A stretch of DNA of 64,000 bases from Pseudomonadota bacterium (GTDB lineage Bacteria > Pseudomonadota > Gammaproteobacteria > Steroidobacterales > Steroidobacteraceae), in assembly GCA_021808195.1 (NCBI GenBank), contig JAKBCE010000007.1, positions 62,001 through 126,000 of the forward strand. Reading direction: 5' to 3'. The first letter of the stretch is position 1. The number at the start of each line of letters is the position of its first letter. The position numbers were made by a program, and so were the translations under genes. A model generated the notes under the pieces. It did not search any database and had not been told where the DNA came from. It worked only from the letters and a program-made list of their open reading frames with translations. Shown here one piece after another: positions 27,202 through 35,705 of the stretch.

Positions 27202-27363
27202 TCAACTAATGAGGACCAGAAGCAATAGAAATATTCCCACAGCAATATCTGCCCAAACTCGCGCTTTTGGCCGACCATCGAACCTACTATTCAGATAGCT
27301 TCCCATGAAATTTGCCACATAGATGCCGAACACTACGTCGGCAAAGATAGAGAATTTACTCAT
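27202..27363 (-). CDS. 53-residue single-helix membrane protein (transposon cargo)
   Basis: Start ATG 27363 with GGGAAAG upstream; an upstream frame to 27453 runs into the inverted repeat and is not used. Hydrophobic first half (SIFADVVFGIYVANFMGSYL) and a strong C-terminal membrane helix (IAVGIFLLLLVLI) around a short RFDGRPKAR loop, so probably two short membrane passages. No family recognised. It is the first gene after the right end, in the same direction as all the cargo. Confidence 0.5.
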   Translation of the reverse strand: MSKFSIFADVVFGIYVANFMGSYLNSRFDGRPKARVWADIAVGIFLLLLVLIS

Positions 27364-27449
27364 GGAGCTTTCCCTACCACGCGAGCCTGCTAATGCTTGA
27401 GCGGTCTTGCACATCCTCACGGTGCCACAGGTGCTAGGGCCGGTCAAAT

Positions 27450-27467
27450 TCAAACTGACCCACTACC
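27450..27467 (-). repeat. Right terminal inverted repeat
   Basis: Reverse complement reads GGTAGTGGGTCAGTTTGA, identical over 18 bases to the left end, then continues AATTTGACC inward. Confidence 0.92.
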
Positions 27468-27475
27468 GGCGCGCG
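27468..27475 (+). repeat. Target-site duplication, right copy
   Basis: GGCGCGCG, identical to 24505-24512. The sequence after it (AGGCAAGTTGA) is the original end of the glutathione S-transferase gene, with its old TGA stop at 27484-27486. Confidence 0.9.
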
Positions 27476-27524
27476 AGGCAAGTTGACGGACCGGACGCGT
27501 TCAGGCCTCGAGCCGCCGACACGC

Positions 27525-28370
27525 TCAAGTGGCGAGAAAATCGAGAACGCTCTGCTGCGCGGCCGTGAGCTGCTCGCGCGGGGTGATCACCGCCGAGCGC
27601 AGCGCGTGGCGGCAGGGGCGCGTCTCGTCATCACGGTATTCGTCGACGGCGAGTGCGATGAGCCGCTGCACGCGCACCAGGCTGTCGCGGAACTGACTCA
27701 TCACCTGCTCGACCGAGACGTGCTGGGTCGGGTCATCGAGCCAGCAGTCGTAGTCCGTCGCTACCGCGATCGTGCAGTAGCCGAGTTGTGCCTCGAGCGC
27801 GAGGAATGCCTCCGGCACGTTGGTCATGCCAACCAGGTCGGCACCGGCGGCGCGCAACCAGAAACTCTCGGCGCGGGTGCCGAGGCGGGGACCCTCGACG
27901 CAGGCATAGGTCTTGTCCCGGTGCAGGGGCAGCGCGAGAGCATCGGCGGCGCGCCCGAGCAATGCGCTTGTGCTCGCGCAGGTCGGATGTGCGGTCGAGA
28001 CGTGCGCCACCAGGCCTTGGCCGAAGAAGCTTCCCGCGCGCAGTCCCTTGGTGAAATCCAGATACTGAGCGGGCAGGGCCAGATCGCCGGGCCGGATCTG
28101 TTCACGCAGGCTTCCGACCGCGGACACGCCGATGAGGGTGCGCACGCCGACGCTCTTCAATGCCCAGATGTTGGCGCGGAAGTTGATTTCGCTCGGCAAC
28201 AGATGGTGCTGCAGACCATGGCGGGCAAGGAACGCGACCGGCTTGCCGTTCAGCTGCCCGAGCATTACGGGCGCCGACGGCGATCCAAAGGGGGTGTCCA
28301 GCTGCCGGGTTTCGTTGACTTGCAGGCCCTCCATGCGGTAAAGACCCGTCCCGCCGATGATGCCGATCAT
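27525..28370 (-). CDS. mtnP: S-methyl-5'-thioadenosine/thioinosine phosphorylase
   Basis: 281-residue member of the trimeric purine nucleoside phosphorylase superfamily. Seen: IGIIGGTGLYRMEGL, FLARHGLQHHLLPSEINFRA with the phosphate- and ribose-contacting His, GVSAVGSLREQIRPGDL, YACVEGPRLGTRAESFWLR, and VGMTNVPEAFLALEAQL with the ribose-binding Met. It phosphorolyses the thio-nucleoside by-product of polyamine and autoinducer synthesis to release methylthioribose-1-phosphate. In several gammaproteobacteria the homologue prefers methylthioinosine; substrate choice cannot be read here. Convergent with the disrupted glutathione S-transferase gene. Confidence 0.9.
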   Translation of the reverse strand: MIGIIGGTGLYRMEGLQVNETRQLDTPFGSPSAPVMLGQLNGKPVAFLARHGLQHHLLPSEINFRANIWALKSVGVRTLIGVSAVGSLREQIRPGDLALPAQYLDFTKGLRAGSFFGQGLVAHVSTAHPTCASTSALLGRAADALALPLHRDKTYACVEGPRLGTRAESFWLRAAGADLVGMTNVPEAFLALEAQLGYCTIAVATDYDCWLDDPTQHVSVEQVMSQFRDSLVRVQRLIALAVDEYRDDETRPCRHALRSAVITPREQLTAAQQSVLDFLAT

Positions 28371-28465
28371 GATGAGAATCTCTGTTGCGCCAGTGGCCGC
28401 GAGGCTGCAAGATGCCTCAAACCAAGCCGGGCAACAAGTTCGGCGCCTGTCACGGGGAACGTTCC

Positions 28466-29263
28466 ATGAGCACCGCGCCCTTTCCCTCGCTGCGACCGCC
28501 GCGCTGGCCGCGGCGCATCACGCAAGCGGGTCTGGCGATCATTGCCGTCGGGCTGCTGTTGAGCGCGCTCGCAGGACCGCTCAATCGGTTCCATCTCGCG
28601 GGCGTGGGTGTGGCGCTGATGACCCTGGTGATCGGGCTTGGGGTGGTGGTGCTGGGCACCGCAACGAGCATCATCGGCGTGCTGGCCGCTACCGTCAAAG
28701 GGGCGCGCATACCCGGGACGGCGGCCGTGGTTGGCATCATCATCGGCTTGGCTGTCTCAGCGTATGTGCTCTCGTGGGTCGTACGTGCGCAAAAGAGCCC
28801 CCCGATCAACGATATCACTACGGATCTGACCAACCCGCCGCAGTTCGTTGCAGTGCTGCCGCTGCGCGCGCGCGCCCACGCCACCGCGCCCGCGCAATAT
28901 CAGCGCGAGGTACCCGGTCCGGGCGGTAAAATGATCGATGTCCCGAAGCTGCAGGCACAGTACTACCCGTACATCAAGCCGCTCTTGCTCTCGCTGCCGC
29001 CGGCCCAGGCGCTGGCGCGGGCGCGGCACGTCGCCGAAGCAATGGGCTGGCGTATCGATGCGTACGTGCCGGCCGACGGACGACTGGAGGCGACCGCACA
29101 CACATTTTTCTTTGACTTCAAGGATGACATCGTGGTGCGTGTGCGACCCAATGGCACCGGCGCGCGCATTGATGTGCGCAGCGAGTCGAGAGTTGGGCTG
29201 AGTGATCTGGGTACCAATGCGGCCCGCATCCGGCTTTTCATGAAGCGCATGCAGGCGCACTGA
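28466..29263 (+). CDS. DUF1499 family membrane protein
   Basis: 265 residues, start ATG 28466 with GGGGAA upstream. Three hydrophobic helices in the first 115 residues (AGLAIIAVGLLLSALAGPL, ALMTLVIGLGVVVLG, AAVVGIIIGLAVSAYVLS) are followed by an extracytoplasmic DUF1499 domain with PPINDITTDLTNPPQF near its start, the TFFFDFKDDIVVRVRP segment and RIDVRSESRVGLSDLGTNA at the end. Function of the family is not known. It may share a transcript with gshA, whose ATG is 19 bases after its stop. Confidence 0.85.
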   Translation: MSTAPFPSLRPPRWPRRITQAGLAIIAVGLLLSALAGPLNRFHLAGVGVALMTLVIGLGVVVLGTATSIIGVLAATVKGARIPGTAAVVGIIIGLAVSAYVLSWVVRAQKSPPINDITTDLTNPPQFVAVLPLRARAHATAPAQYQREVPGPGGKMIDVPKLQAQYYPYIKPLLLSLPPAQALARARHVAEAMGWRIDAYVPADGRLEATAHTFFFDFKDDIVVRVRPNGTGARIDVRSESRVGLSDLGTNAARIRLFMKRMQAH

Positions 29264-29282
29264 GACGAGGATCTGCATTGCC

Positions 29283-30866
29283 ATGAGCGGCACCGCCCGC
29301 GACATCGTATTTGAGCGACGCCTGGCCTCGCTGCTGAGCGGCGGACGCAGCGACCTGCTGCGCGGCGGACGACGAGGCGTGGAAAAGGAGTCCCTGCGGG
29401 TGACTCCCGATGGGCGGCTTGCCCAGACGCCGCATCCGGCGGCGCTCGGCTCGGCGCTTACCAGCGAGAACATTACGACCGATTACTCCGAGGCGCTGAT
29501 CGAACTGGTCACCCCGACCTTCAGCACCAACTGGGAGCTGCTGCAGTATCTGCTCGACATGCATCAGTTCGTTTACCGGCATCTCGGCGAGGAGTTGCTG
29601 TGGGCCACGAGCATGCCGTGCCGCATCGAGCGTGACGAGGAAATCCCGATCGCGCGCTATGGAAAATCGCATGTCGGGCGCATGAAGAGCGTCTATCGCG
29701 AGGGGCTCGGCGTGCGTTACGGCCGCATGATGCAGGCCATCTCCGGCGTGCACTTCAACTATTCGTTCCCGACGGCGTTCTGGCCGGCATACGCTGAGGT
29801 GCTCGGTGTCGCCGAGCACGGTGACGATTTCGTTTCAGCGCGCTATTTCGATCTGCTGCGCAATTATCGGCGGCACGGCTGGCTGGTTCTGTACCTGTTC
29901 GGCGTCTCGCCGGTGGTGTGCAAGTCATTCCTGCGCGGCCGCTCGCACGACCTACCCGATCTGACGGCGCATACTGCCTACGAGCCGTTTGCGACCAGCC
30001 TGCGCATGAGCGACATCGGCTACCGCAATCGCAACCAGGCGGACCTCACGGTCTCGGTAAACAGCCTCGCCGAATACGTGCGCGATCTCAGTCGCGCGAT
30101 CAGCACCCCGCACGCACCCTACGCCGCACTCGGCGTGCGCAACGGGGAGGATTATCGCCAGCTCAATGCGAACATCCTGCAGATCGAGAACGAGTACTAC
30201 AGCTTCATTCGTCCCAAACGCGTTGCCCGCTCGGGGGAGCGGCCGACCCAGGCGCTGCAGCGCGCCGGGGTGGAGTACGTCGAGGTTCGGGCACTCGACG
30301 TCAGCCCCTTCGATCCGGTTGGCGTGAACCAGAACAAGCTGCGCTTTCTCGAAGCATTTCTCGCCCTGTGCCTGCTGAAGGAAAGTCCGCCGATCGCCGA
30401 CAGCGAGCAGCACGCGGTTGATCACAATCACCTCACCGTCGCGCGCCGTGGCCGCGAGCCGGGCCTGACGCTGTGGCGAGATGGGCGGGAGGTGCGGATG
30501 CGGGATTGGGCGGGGCACCTGCTCGAGGATATGCGCGGTCTGTGCGAGATCCTCGATCGGGACGATCCGGCGCAGCCCTATTCGCAGGCCCTTGCGGTGC
30601 AGAGCGCCAAGCTCGATGAGGTCGCGCGCACACCCTCGGCGCGGCTGCTGGCCGAGCTGGCCACCAGCGGTGAGTCGTTTGCGGAGCTCGCGCTGCGCAT
30701 GTCGCGGCAGCACAAGGCCTATTTTCTGGACCTGTATCCGCCCAATGAGGCGCGGCTCGCCGAATTCGCCGCCGAGGCGCGCACCTCGCTCGAGCGCCAG
30801 CGGGCCATCGAGGCGTCTGATCGGGGCACGTTCGAGGAATATCTGGCCCACTATTTCGCCGCCTGA
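29283..30866 (+). CDS. gshA: Glutamate--cysteine ligase
   Basis: 527 residues, the gammaproteobacterial type: GVEKESLRVTPDGRLAQTPH at the start, SENITTDYSEALIELVTP with metal-binding acids, GVHFNYSFP, RNYRRHGWLVLYLFG, SVNSLAEYVRDL, and EYVEVRALDVSPFDP. It makes gamma-glutamylcysteine, the rate-limiting first step of glutathione synthesis, and so supplies the co-substrate for the glutathione S-transferase at 23.9 kb. No gshB is visible in the window. After the stop, CCGCCCCG and CGGGGCGG near 30878-30910 form a GC-rich hairpin. Confidence 0.95.
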   Translation: MSGTARDIVFERRLASLLSGGRSDLLRGGRRGVEKESLRVTPDGRLAQTPHPAALGSALTSENITTDYSEALIELVTPTFSTNWELLQYLLDMHQFVYRHLGEELLWATSMPCRIERDEEIPIARYGKSHVGRMKSVYREGLGVRYGRMMQAISGVHFNYSFPTAFWPAYAEVLGVAEHGDDFVSARYFDLLRNYRRHGWLVLYLFGVSPVVCKSFLRGRSHDLPDLTAHTAYEPFATSLRMSDIGYRNRNQADLTVSVNSLAEYVRDLSRAISTPHAPYAALGVRNGEDYRQLNANILQIENEYYSFIRPKRVARSGERPTQALQRAGVEYVEVRALDVSPFDPVGVNQNKLRFLEAFLALCLLKESPPIADSEQHAVDHNHLTVARRGREPGLTLWRDGREVRMRDWAGHLLEDMRGLCEILDRDDPAQPYSQALAVQSAKLDEVARTPSARLLAELATSGESFAELALRMSRQHKAYFLDLYPPNEARLAEFAAEARTSLERQRAIEASDRGTFEEYLAHYFAA

Positions 30867-30965
30867 GCGGCCACGGCCGCCCCGTACTGCAGGCCCAGGC
30901 CGGGGCGGTCAATATCCCGCACGGGCCATTGCACCGCGCCCACTGGTAAGGGATTCTTACGGGTT

Positions 30966-31886
30966 ATGAACGCGCTCTCCGTCCGTGGACTGACTAAAAC
31001 CTACCAAAATGGCGTCCAGGCCCTCAAGGGCATCGACCTTGCCGTCGAGCAGGGCGATTTCTTCGCGCTGCTCGGGCCGAACGGCGCGGGCAAGACCACC
31101 CTCATCGGCATCGTCACCTCATTGGTGCGCAAAAGCGGCGGTGAGGCGAGCATCTTCGGCTACGACATAGACCGGCAGCTCGAGGCGGCCAAGAGTTGCA
31201 TCGGCGTGGTGCCGCAGGAAATCAACTTCAATCTGTTCGAAACGCCGCTGACCATCGTTGTCAACCAGGCCGGCTTCTACGGCATCCCGCGCCGGGTCGC
31301 CCGCGAACGAGCTGAGAAATACTTAAGGCAGCTGCAGCTCTGGGATCGGCGCAATCACGCCTCACGCGGGCTCTCCGGGGGCATGAAGCGTCGACTGATG
31401 ATCGCCCGGGCACTGATGCACGAGCCGCGGCTGCTCATCCTCGATGAGCCAACGGCGGGTGTGGACATCGAGATCCGACGCTCGATGTGGGAGTTCCTGC
31501 GTGAGATCAATCAGCGCGGCACCACGATCATCCTTACCACGCATTACCTCGAGGAAGCCGAGACGCTCTGCCGCAACATCGCCATCATTGACGGTGGGCG
31601 CATCATCGAGCGCGACCGCATGAGCAATCTGCTGCGTCGGCTGCATACTGAAACATTCGTGCTTACCCTCAGCCGACCGTTGACCGAGGTGCCGGCAGTG
31701 CCGCCGTATCCGGTCAAGCTGGTCGACGAGAACACCCTGGAGGTCGAGGTTTCCAAGGAAGAGAATCTCAACGATCTGTTTGCACGTCTGACGAGCCTCG
31801 GCATCGAGGTGCTGTCCCTGCGCAACAAGGTCAACCGTCTGGAGGAGATTTTCATGCGTCTGGTCGAGAAAGGAGCCGCGGCATGA
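30966..31886 (+). CDS. yadG: ABC transporter ATP-binding protein (YadG-like)
   Basis: 306 residues with all nucleotide-binding motifs: Walker A LLGPNGAGKTTLIGIV, Q-loop VVPQEINFNLF, signature RGLSGGMKRRLMIARAL, Walker B LLILDEPTAGVD and the H-loop TTHYLEEAE. The C-terminal 80 residues after the core (ETFVLTLSRPLTE and the end region NKVNRLEEIFMRLV) match the YadG subclass. It overlaps the permease start by ATGA and forms a two-gene exporter with it. The E. coli pair has no proven substrate; drug or polysaccharide export is often proposed. Confidence 0.9.
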   Translation: MNALSVRGLTKTYQNGVQALKGIDLAVEQGDFFALLGPNGAGKTTLIGIVTSLVRKSGGEASIFGYDIDRQLEAAKSCIGVVPQEINFNLFETPLTIVVNQAGFYGIPRRVARERAEKYLRQLQLWDRRNHASRGLSGGMKRRLMIARALMHEPRLLILDEPTAGVDIEIRRSMWEFLREINQRGTTIILTTHYLEEAETLCRNIAIIDGGRIIERDRMSNLLRRLHTETFVLTLSRPLTEVPAVPPYPVKLVDENTLEVEVSKEENLNDLFARLTSLGIEVLSLRNKVNRLEEIFMRLVEKGAAA

Positions 31887-32701
31887 GCTCGGTGCTCAAG
31901 AAGGCGGCCATTCGGCCCGAACCGCTGTCCATGGCGCAGGTCCGCCGGATCGGCTTTCAGACCATCGTGATCCGCGAATTCCACCGGATCGTGCGTATCT
32001 GGAGCCAGACCATCCTGCCATCCGGCGTTACGGCGACTCTGTACTTCCTCATCTTTGGCACCGTCATCGGCAGCCGCATCGGGCCGATGGACGGCATCAG
32101 CTATATGATGTACATCGCGCCGGGCCTGATCATGCAGGCCGTAATCAACAACTCATACACCAACGTAGTCTCCTCGTTCTTCGGTGCCAAGTTCGGCAAG
32201 CACATCGAGGAGTTGCTCGTCTCGCCGCTGCCGAGCTGGATCATCGTGTCCGGATATGTGGCGGGCGGGGTTGTGCGCGGCGCCATGGTCGGCCTGCTGG
32301 TAAGTGCGGTGGCGCTGTTCTTTACCCATCTGCCGGTCGAGCACCCGGTGATCGTGGTCGGCGCAGCGGTGCTGACCTCCGTCACGTTCGCACTCGGGGG
32401 GTTCCTCAACGCGATGTTCGCGAAGAACTTCGATCAGATCAGCATCATTCCCACCTTCCTGCTGACGCCGCTCACCTACCTCGGCGGGGTGTTTTATTCC
32501 ATTTCCCGCCTGCCCGGCTGGGCGCGCCATCTGTCCTTGATCGATCCGATCCTGTACATGGTGAACGCCTTTCGTTTCGGCTTCCTCGGCGCATCCGACG
32601 TGCCTGTGCTCTATGCGTTTGCCATCATGATTGTCGCGATCGCCGGTCTGTTCACCGCGGCCGTTGTGCTGATGACCCGCAGCTCGGGCTTGCGCGAATA
32701 G
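31883..32701 (+). CDS. yadH: ABC-2 type transporter permease (YadH-like)
   Basis: 272 residues, six hydrophobic helices (TILPSGVTATLYFLIFGTVI, YMMYIAPGLIMQAVINNSY, VRGAMVGLLVSAVALFFTHL, VIVVGAAVLTSVTFALGGFL, IIPTFLLTPLTYLGGVFYSI, FAIMIVAIAGLFTAAVVLM). The conserved loop after helix two (SFFGAKFGKHIEELLVSPLP) is the coupling element typical of ABC-2 permeases. Inner-membrane partner of the preceding ATPase. Confidence 0.9.
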   Translation: MSSVLKKAAIRPEPLSMAQVRRIGFQTIVIREFHRIVRIWSQTILPSGVTATLYFLIFGTVIGSRIGPMDGISYMMYIAPGLIMQAVINNSYTNVVSSFFGAKFGKHIEELLVSPLPSWIIVSGYVAGGVVRGAMVGLLVSAVALFFTHLPVEHPVIVVGAAVLTSVTFALGGFLNAMFAKNFDQISIIPTFLLTPLTYLGGVFYSISRLPGWARHLSLIDPILYMVNAFRFGFLGASDVPVLYAFAIMIVAIAGLFTAAVVLMTRSSGLRE

Positions 32702-32755
32702 CCGGGCGCGGCAGCCCGCAGTCGCCGCCCGCTGCGGCGACTGCGGTTCATCTGC

Positions 32756-33460
32756 TCAGCCTTTGACCCATGCGCCGCTGCTGTTGCGGTAGTACCAACC
32801 ATTTTCTTTGGCGTGCGCGATCCAGCGGTTAGCGAAGGTGCTGCGGATATTGCCGACCCATTCGGGGTGACCGTTGGCATCGGCGATCTGAGCGTAGAGC
32901 TGCGACAGGTCGCGATTCTGCTGCGCAACGAGCTGCGCCAGGCGTGCACGCTGCATCAGCGGCACGCTGCTCTGGTCGCGTACCGCGATGATCCCTTCGC
33001 TGGTGATGCCGATCACGCCCGCACGGAAGTACGGCTTCAGGTGCGTGAAGCGCTGATGCATGTCGGCGATGATGGCGCGGATCTGCGGTGTCGAGATGTC
33101 GAGATCGGCCTGCGCGGCGGCCTGCGCGACCGGCACCAGGGCTGTCACCATGCGTCCGGCGAGCAGCGAGAGCAGCGAGTCAGGTTGACTGGGCGGCGCA
33201 TTGCGTGCAGTCGGGGGTGGTGATGCAGGCGCTTTTTGCGGGCTGGCCTGCTGGGCGGCGCCGTTGCCGGCTGAGCCGGTGACGGCGTTGATGATCTTGT
33301 CGGCGGCCTTCTGCGCAGCGGCGGCTGGGAAGTAGACGTTTACCGTCACGCAGCTGGCGAGTAAACCGATTGCCGTGACGATCACTGCGGTGCGCAGGGC
33401 GCGGGCGTGGCCGCCGGCGGCTGCGTGCTCAAGCGGCGCGGGGCAGGTCGCGAATCTCAT
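32756..33460 (-). CDS. DUF1318 / YdbL-like lipoprotein
   Basis: 234 residues. Lipoprotein signal with lipobox LLASC (C37) after a hydrophobic run, then the family opening VTVNVYFPAAAAQKAADKII, a Pro/Ala-rich linker, and a C-terminal DUF1318 region (GVIGITSEGIIAVRDQSSVP, ARLAQLVAQQNRDLSQLYAQ). The last 30 residues (NRWIAHAKENGWYYRNSSG) resemble a short SH3-like tail. In E. coli YdbL is encoded with YdbH and YnbE, which bridge the two membranes for phospholipid transport. Here it follows the YdbH-type gene after 78 bp without an obvious ynbE between them. Confidence 0.85.
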   Translation of the reverse strand: MRFATCPAPLEHAAAGGHARALRTAVIVTAIGLLASCVTVNVYFPAAAAQKAADKIINAVTGSAGNGAAQQASPQKAPASPPPTARNAPPSQPDSLLSLLAGRMVTALVPVAQAAAQADLDISTPQIRAIIADMHQRFTHLKPYFRAGVIGITSEGIIAVRDQSSVPLMQRARLAQLVAQQNRDLSQLYAQIADANGHPEWVGNIRSTFANRWIAHAKENGWYYRNSSGAWVKG

Positions 33461-33538
33461 TGACGTTCTCCACTGGGACCCTGAAGATATTCTGACATCT
33501 GCGGCTGAATGCTGCCTGACGAATGCGACCTGGTCGCG

Positions 33539-35620
33539 TCAGTTGACCTTCACGCCGCCGTTGTGGATGCCTTGCGTGATCTGCGAGAGCATCTGCGGCC
33601 AGTTGACCCGCTGCACGTTGCCGATGATGTCGAGCCGCGGCAGCCAGCTGCCCTCGACGAGATAGTAACCGCCGTCGTCGCTCGGCCGAACGCCGGACAT
33701 CTGGCAGACCTCATTGTGCAGCCGGCAACCGATGGCGAGTCGCCGGTAATGAAAAGTCTTGAAGAACTGCAGCACGCCGGACTCGAGCGCCGCTGCGACT
33801 TCGCCGCCACCGCCACCGAACGCCGCGATGCGCGTGACTGCCTTCTGGCTGATCAGGTGTGGCGAGCGGTCTCCCGGCATGGTGTAAATCCGCGCATCGA
33901 ATGCAACCGGCGACCAGTCGAAGAGCTTCAGGCCGCGGATGTCCGCGTCAATCCGTCCGGTCATCGACCCGAAGGCGAAGGTGCGGGTGACCATGCCCAG
34001 ATCGAGGCCACGCGCCGTGACGGTGGCGAACATCTCCGGCCACTGGCCGAGCGGATCATCGAGCTCAATGTGAGTGCCGGTGATGACGCCGTCGAATACG
34101 TGCGCCACCAGGGCGCCGTGAAACTTCAGCACGTGATGGCGGTATTGCACCAAGGGAATGTGACCGTACAGCTGCCCGTTCATGACCGGCCAGCCGAACG
34201 CCTTGGAGAGCACCGGCATGCTGATCGGGGTCAGATCGGCATTGAAGTCGAATTGCGCGTGGGACGTGCCGAGGTTGCGCCCCACCAGCGTGTGCACGAC
34301 GATCGCGCCGTTGAATATCGGCAGACGGACGTTGCCGCCGAGCAGAGCGAAGTTGTGGTTCCAGGCGAGGAACGTCAGATGCGCAGGCCCCCCGGACAGC
34401 CCATAGAGGCCGACTCGCCGCCAGCTCAAGTGCGAGTGCGCCACTGCCACCCCCGAGGCCAGAATCCAGTGAATCGCGCCGTCCGCGTCTGCGATCGAAA
34501 GGCGCGCCGCCGGGTCGGAGAAATCCAACCGGTGCAGCGTCGCATCGATGCGCTCGATGTGCCCGGCGAGCACCGTCACAGCGCCGCTCGCCCAGCCGCT
34601 GCTTTGCAGCGTGCCGAGCGCCGAGGAGGCAAGGGACATCTGCAGGAAGCTGGTGTACGCGCCGGGAAAGCTCAAGCGGGTGAGGCGCACCCGGGCGCTC
34701 TGTATGCCTGGATGTGTGCCCGAGCGCAGCACTGCGGAGGCCTGCGCCTCGATGACGCCGCGCTCGTGCAGCTCGAGTCGGGAAACCTCGATGACGCCCG
34801 TGCTGCGCCGAACGGCAGCGAGCTGCAGCCGGGCGGGGTGCGCGCCGAGGTCGAGGTACACCGGTCCCGCGAGCGCCTGGCCACCCGAGCCCAGCAGCGT
34901 CAGGGAGGTGAGCAGTCCGTGGCGGCCTGCCGCCAGCGTGCCACGCATCGATGCGGTCACGTGTTGTGAGACCACCGTGCCCGGTCCGTTGCTGAAGTTC
35001 AGGTCCGGGCTGCTGAACGCGAACCGGATCTGCAGCGCAGGCTGGTTGGCGGCAGAGAGGCGCACCGTGACGGGTCCGGTGAGCGTGTCGCCCGTCGGCA
35101 GCTGTACCCACCGCCGGGCGAGGTGCGCAGCCTGCGCCAGCTCGATGCGCCTCGCATCGGCCGTGACCTGCCAGTGTCCGGCCCGAAGCGCCCCCGATAG
35201 CGCGATGTGCCCGCCCGCCACCTGTACGTGATCGGCACGCAGCTTGAGCGCGCCGGTCCGTGTGTTGTAGCGGGCGGTCAGTGAGCCTTGCAGTGGGCCG
35301 AGTGCGCCGATGAGTGCCGCGAACCGTCCGCCACGGCACTGCAGAGTGATGCCGATATGCAGCCGGGCGCAGCCCAGGATGACGTTGCGCAGCGGCCCAC
35401 TGCCGGCAGTCTTTGCCTGCACCGAGGCGGCGTGCGCCTGAACCGCGAAGCCCGAGGCGTGCAAGCGCACCTTCACCCGGCCGCCGTCGATCAGCGCCTG
35501 GGGCGTCCGTGCCCGGGCCACCGTGAGCGTCACCTGATCAATGGCGTGCGCCGAACCGGCGCCGATCAGCAGCAGCGACCCGAGTGCCCAACGCGCCGTT
35601 TGCAATAAAACCTTCACCAC
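33539..35620 (-). CDS. YdbH-like intermembrane transport protein (AsmA-like)
   Basis: 693 residues. Signal sequence (ARWALGSLLLIGAGSAHAI), then a long repetitive beta-rich body with the features of the bridge-like AsmA group (many LTARGL/AHLTF/GALRAG-type strands), and the conserved C-terminal region DADIRGLKLFDWSPVAFDAR, GVLQFFKTFHYRRLAIGC and GIHNGGVKVN. E. coli YdbH spans the periplasm with YnbE to move phospholipids to the outer membrane. Start GTG 35620 has AGGA seven bases upstream. First gene of the pair with the DUF1318 lipoprotein. Confidence 0.85.
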   Translation of the reverse strand: MVKVLLQTARWALGSLLLIGAGSAHAIDQVTLTVARARTPQALIDGGRVKVRLHASGFAVQAHAASVQAKTAGSGPLRNVILGCARLHIGITLQCRGGRFAALIGALGPLQGSLTARYNTRTGALKLRADHVQVAGGHIALSGALRAGHWQVTADARRIELAQAAHLARRWVQLPTGDTLTGPVTVRLSAANQPALQIRFAFSSPDLNFSNGPGTVVSQHVTASMRGTLAAGRHGLLTSLTLLGSGGQALAGPVYLDLGAHPARLQLAAVRRSTGVIEVSRLELHERGVIEAQASAVLRSGTHPGIQSARVRLTRLSFPGAYTSFLQMSLASSALGTLQSSGWASGAVTVLAGHIERIDATLHRLDFSDPAARLSIADADGAIHWILASGVAVAHSHLSWRRVGLYGLSGGPAHLTFLAWNHNFALLGGNVRLPIFNGAIVVHTLVGRNLGTSHAQFDFNADLTPISMPVLSKAFGWPVMNGQLYGHIPLVQYRHHVLKFHGALVAHVFDGVITGTHIELDDPLGQWPEMFATVTARGLDLGMVTRTFAFGSMTGRIDADIRGLKLFDWSPVAFDARIYTMPGDRSPHLISQKAVTRIAAFGGGGGEVAAALESGVLQFFKTFHYRRLAIGCRLHNEVCQMSGVRPSDDGGYYLVEGSWLPRLDIIGNVQRVNWPQMLSQITQGIHNGGVKVN

Positions 35621-35705
35621 ACTGTCATCCTGTCGACTTGCGCGCCACCGATCCTAGCGTGGCGCGAATCCTCCCAGCCACCATAGTGCACGCCCCGGAG
35701 CCCCA

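Larger units (their letters stand above)
24513..27467. mobile_element. IS1-type transposon with passenger genes (2,955 bp)
   Basis: Bounded by 18-bp perfect inverted repeats (GGTAGTGGGTCAGTTTGA inward from each end) that begin with GG, flanked by a perfect 8-bp duplication. It holds, all on the minus strand, a single-frame IS1-type DDE transposase, a PemK/MazF-like toxin 9 bases behind it, a tRNA-like gene, a coiled-coil/winged-helix protein, a small Lys/Arg/Gly-rich protein and a 53-residue membrane protein. Its base composition is visibly more AT-rich than the flanks, so it came from elsewhere. Classical IS1 is under 1 kb with only transposition functions, so two thirds of this element is cargo. 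Perfect ends and duplication indicate a recent, possibly still mobile insertion. Confidence 0.9.

Noticed and set aside
24513..27467. Assignment of the element to IS1595 instead of IS1
   Set aside because: IS1595 elements also have 8-bp duplications and passenger genes, but the transposase sequence (CDEIWSFVYAK, TTDGHKAY, SYVERQNLTMR) reads as IS1-type; a database check could still change the name.
30867..30965. Hairpin after gshA as an intrinsic terminator
   Set aside because: The stem is strong but no T run follows, so I do not list it as a terminator.
33509..34969. 486-codon plus-strand frame opposite ydbH
   Set aside because: Shadow frame in high-GC DNA; the minus-strand YdbH-type protein is continuous and has a signal peptide.
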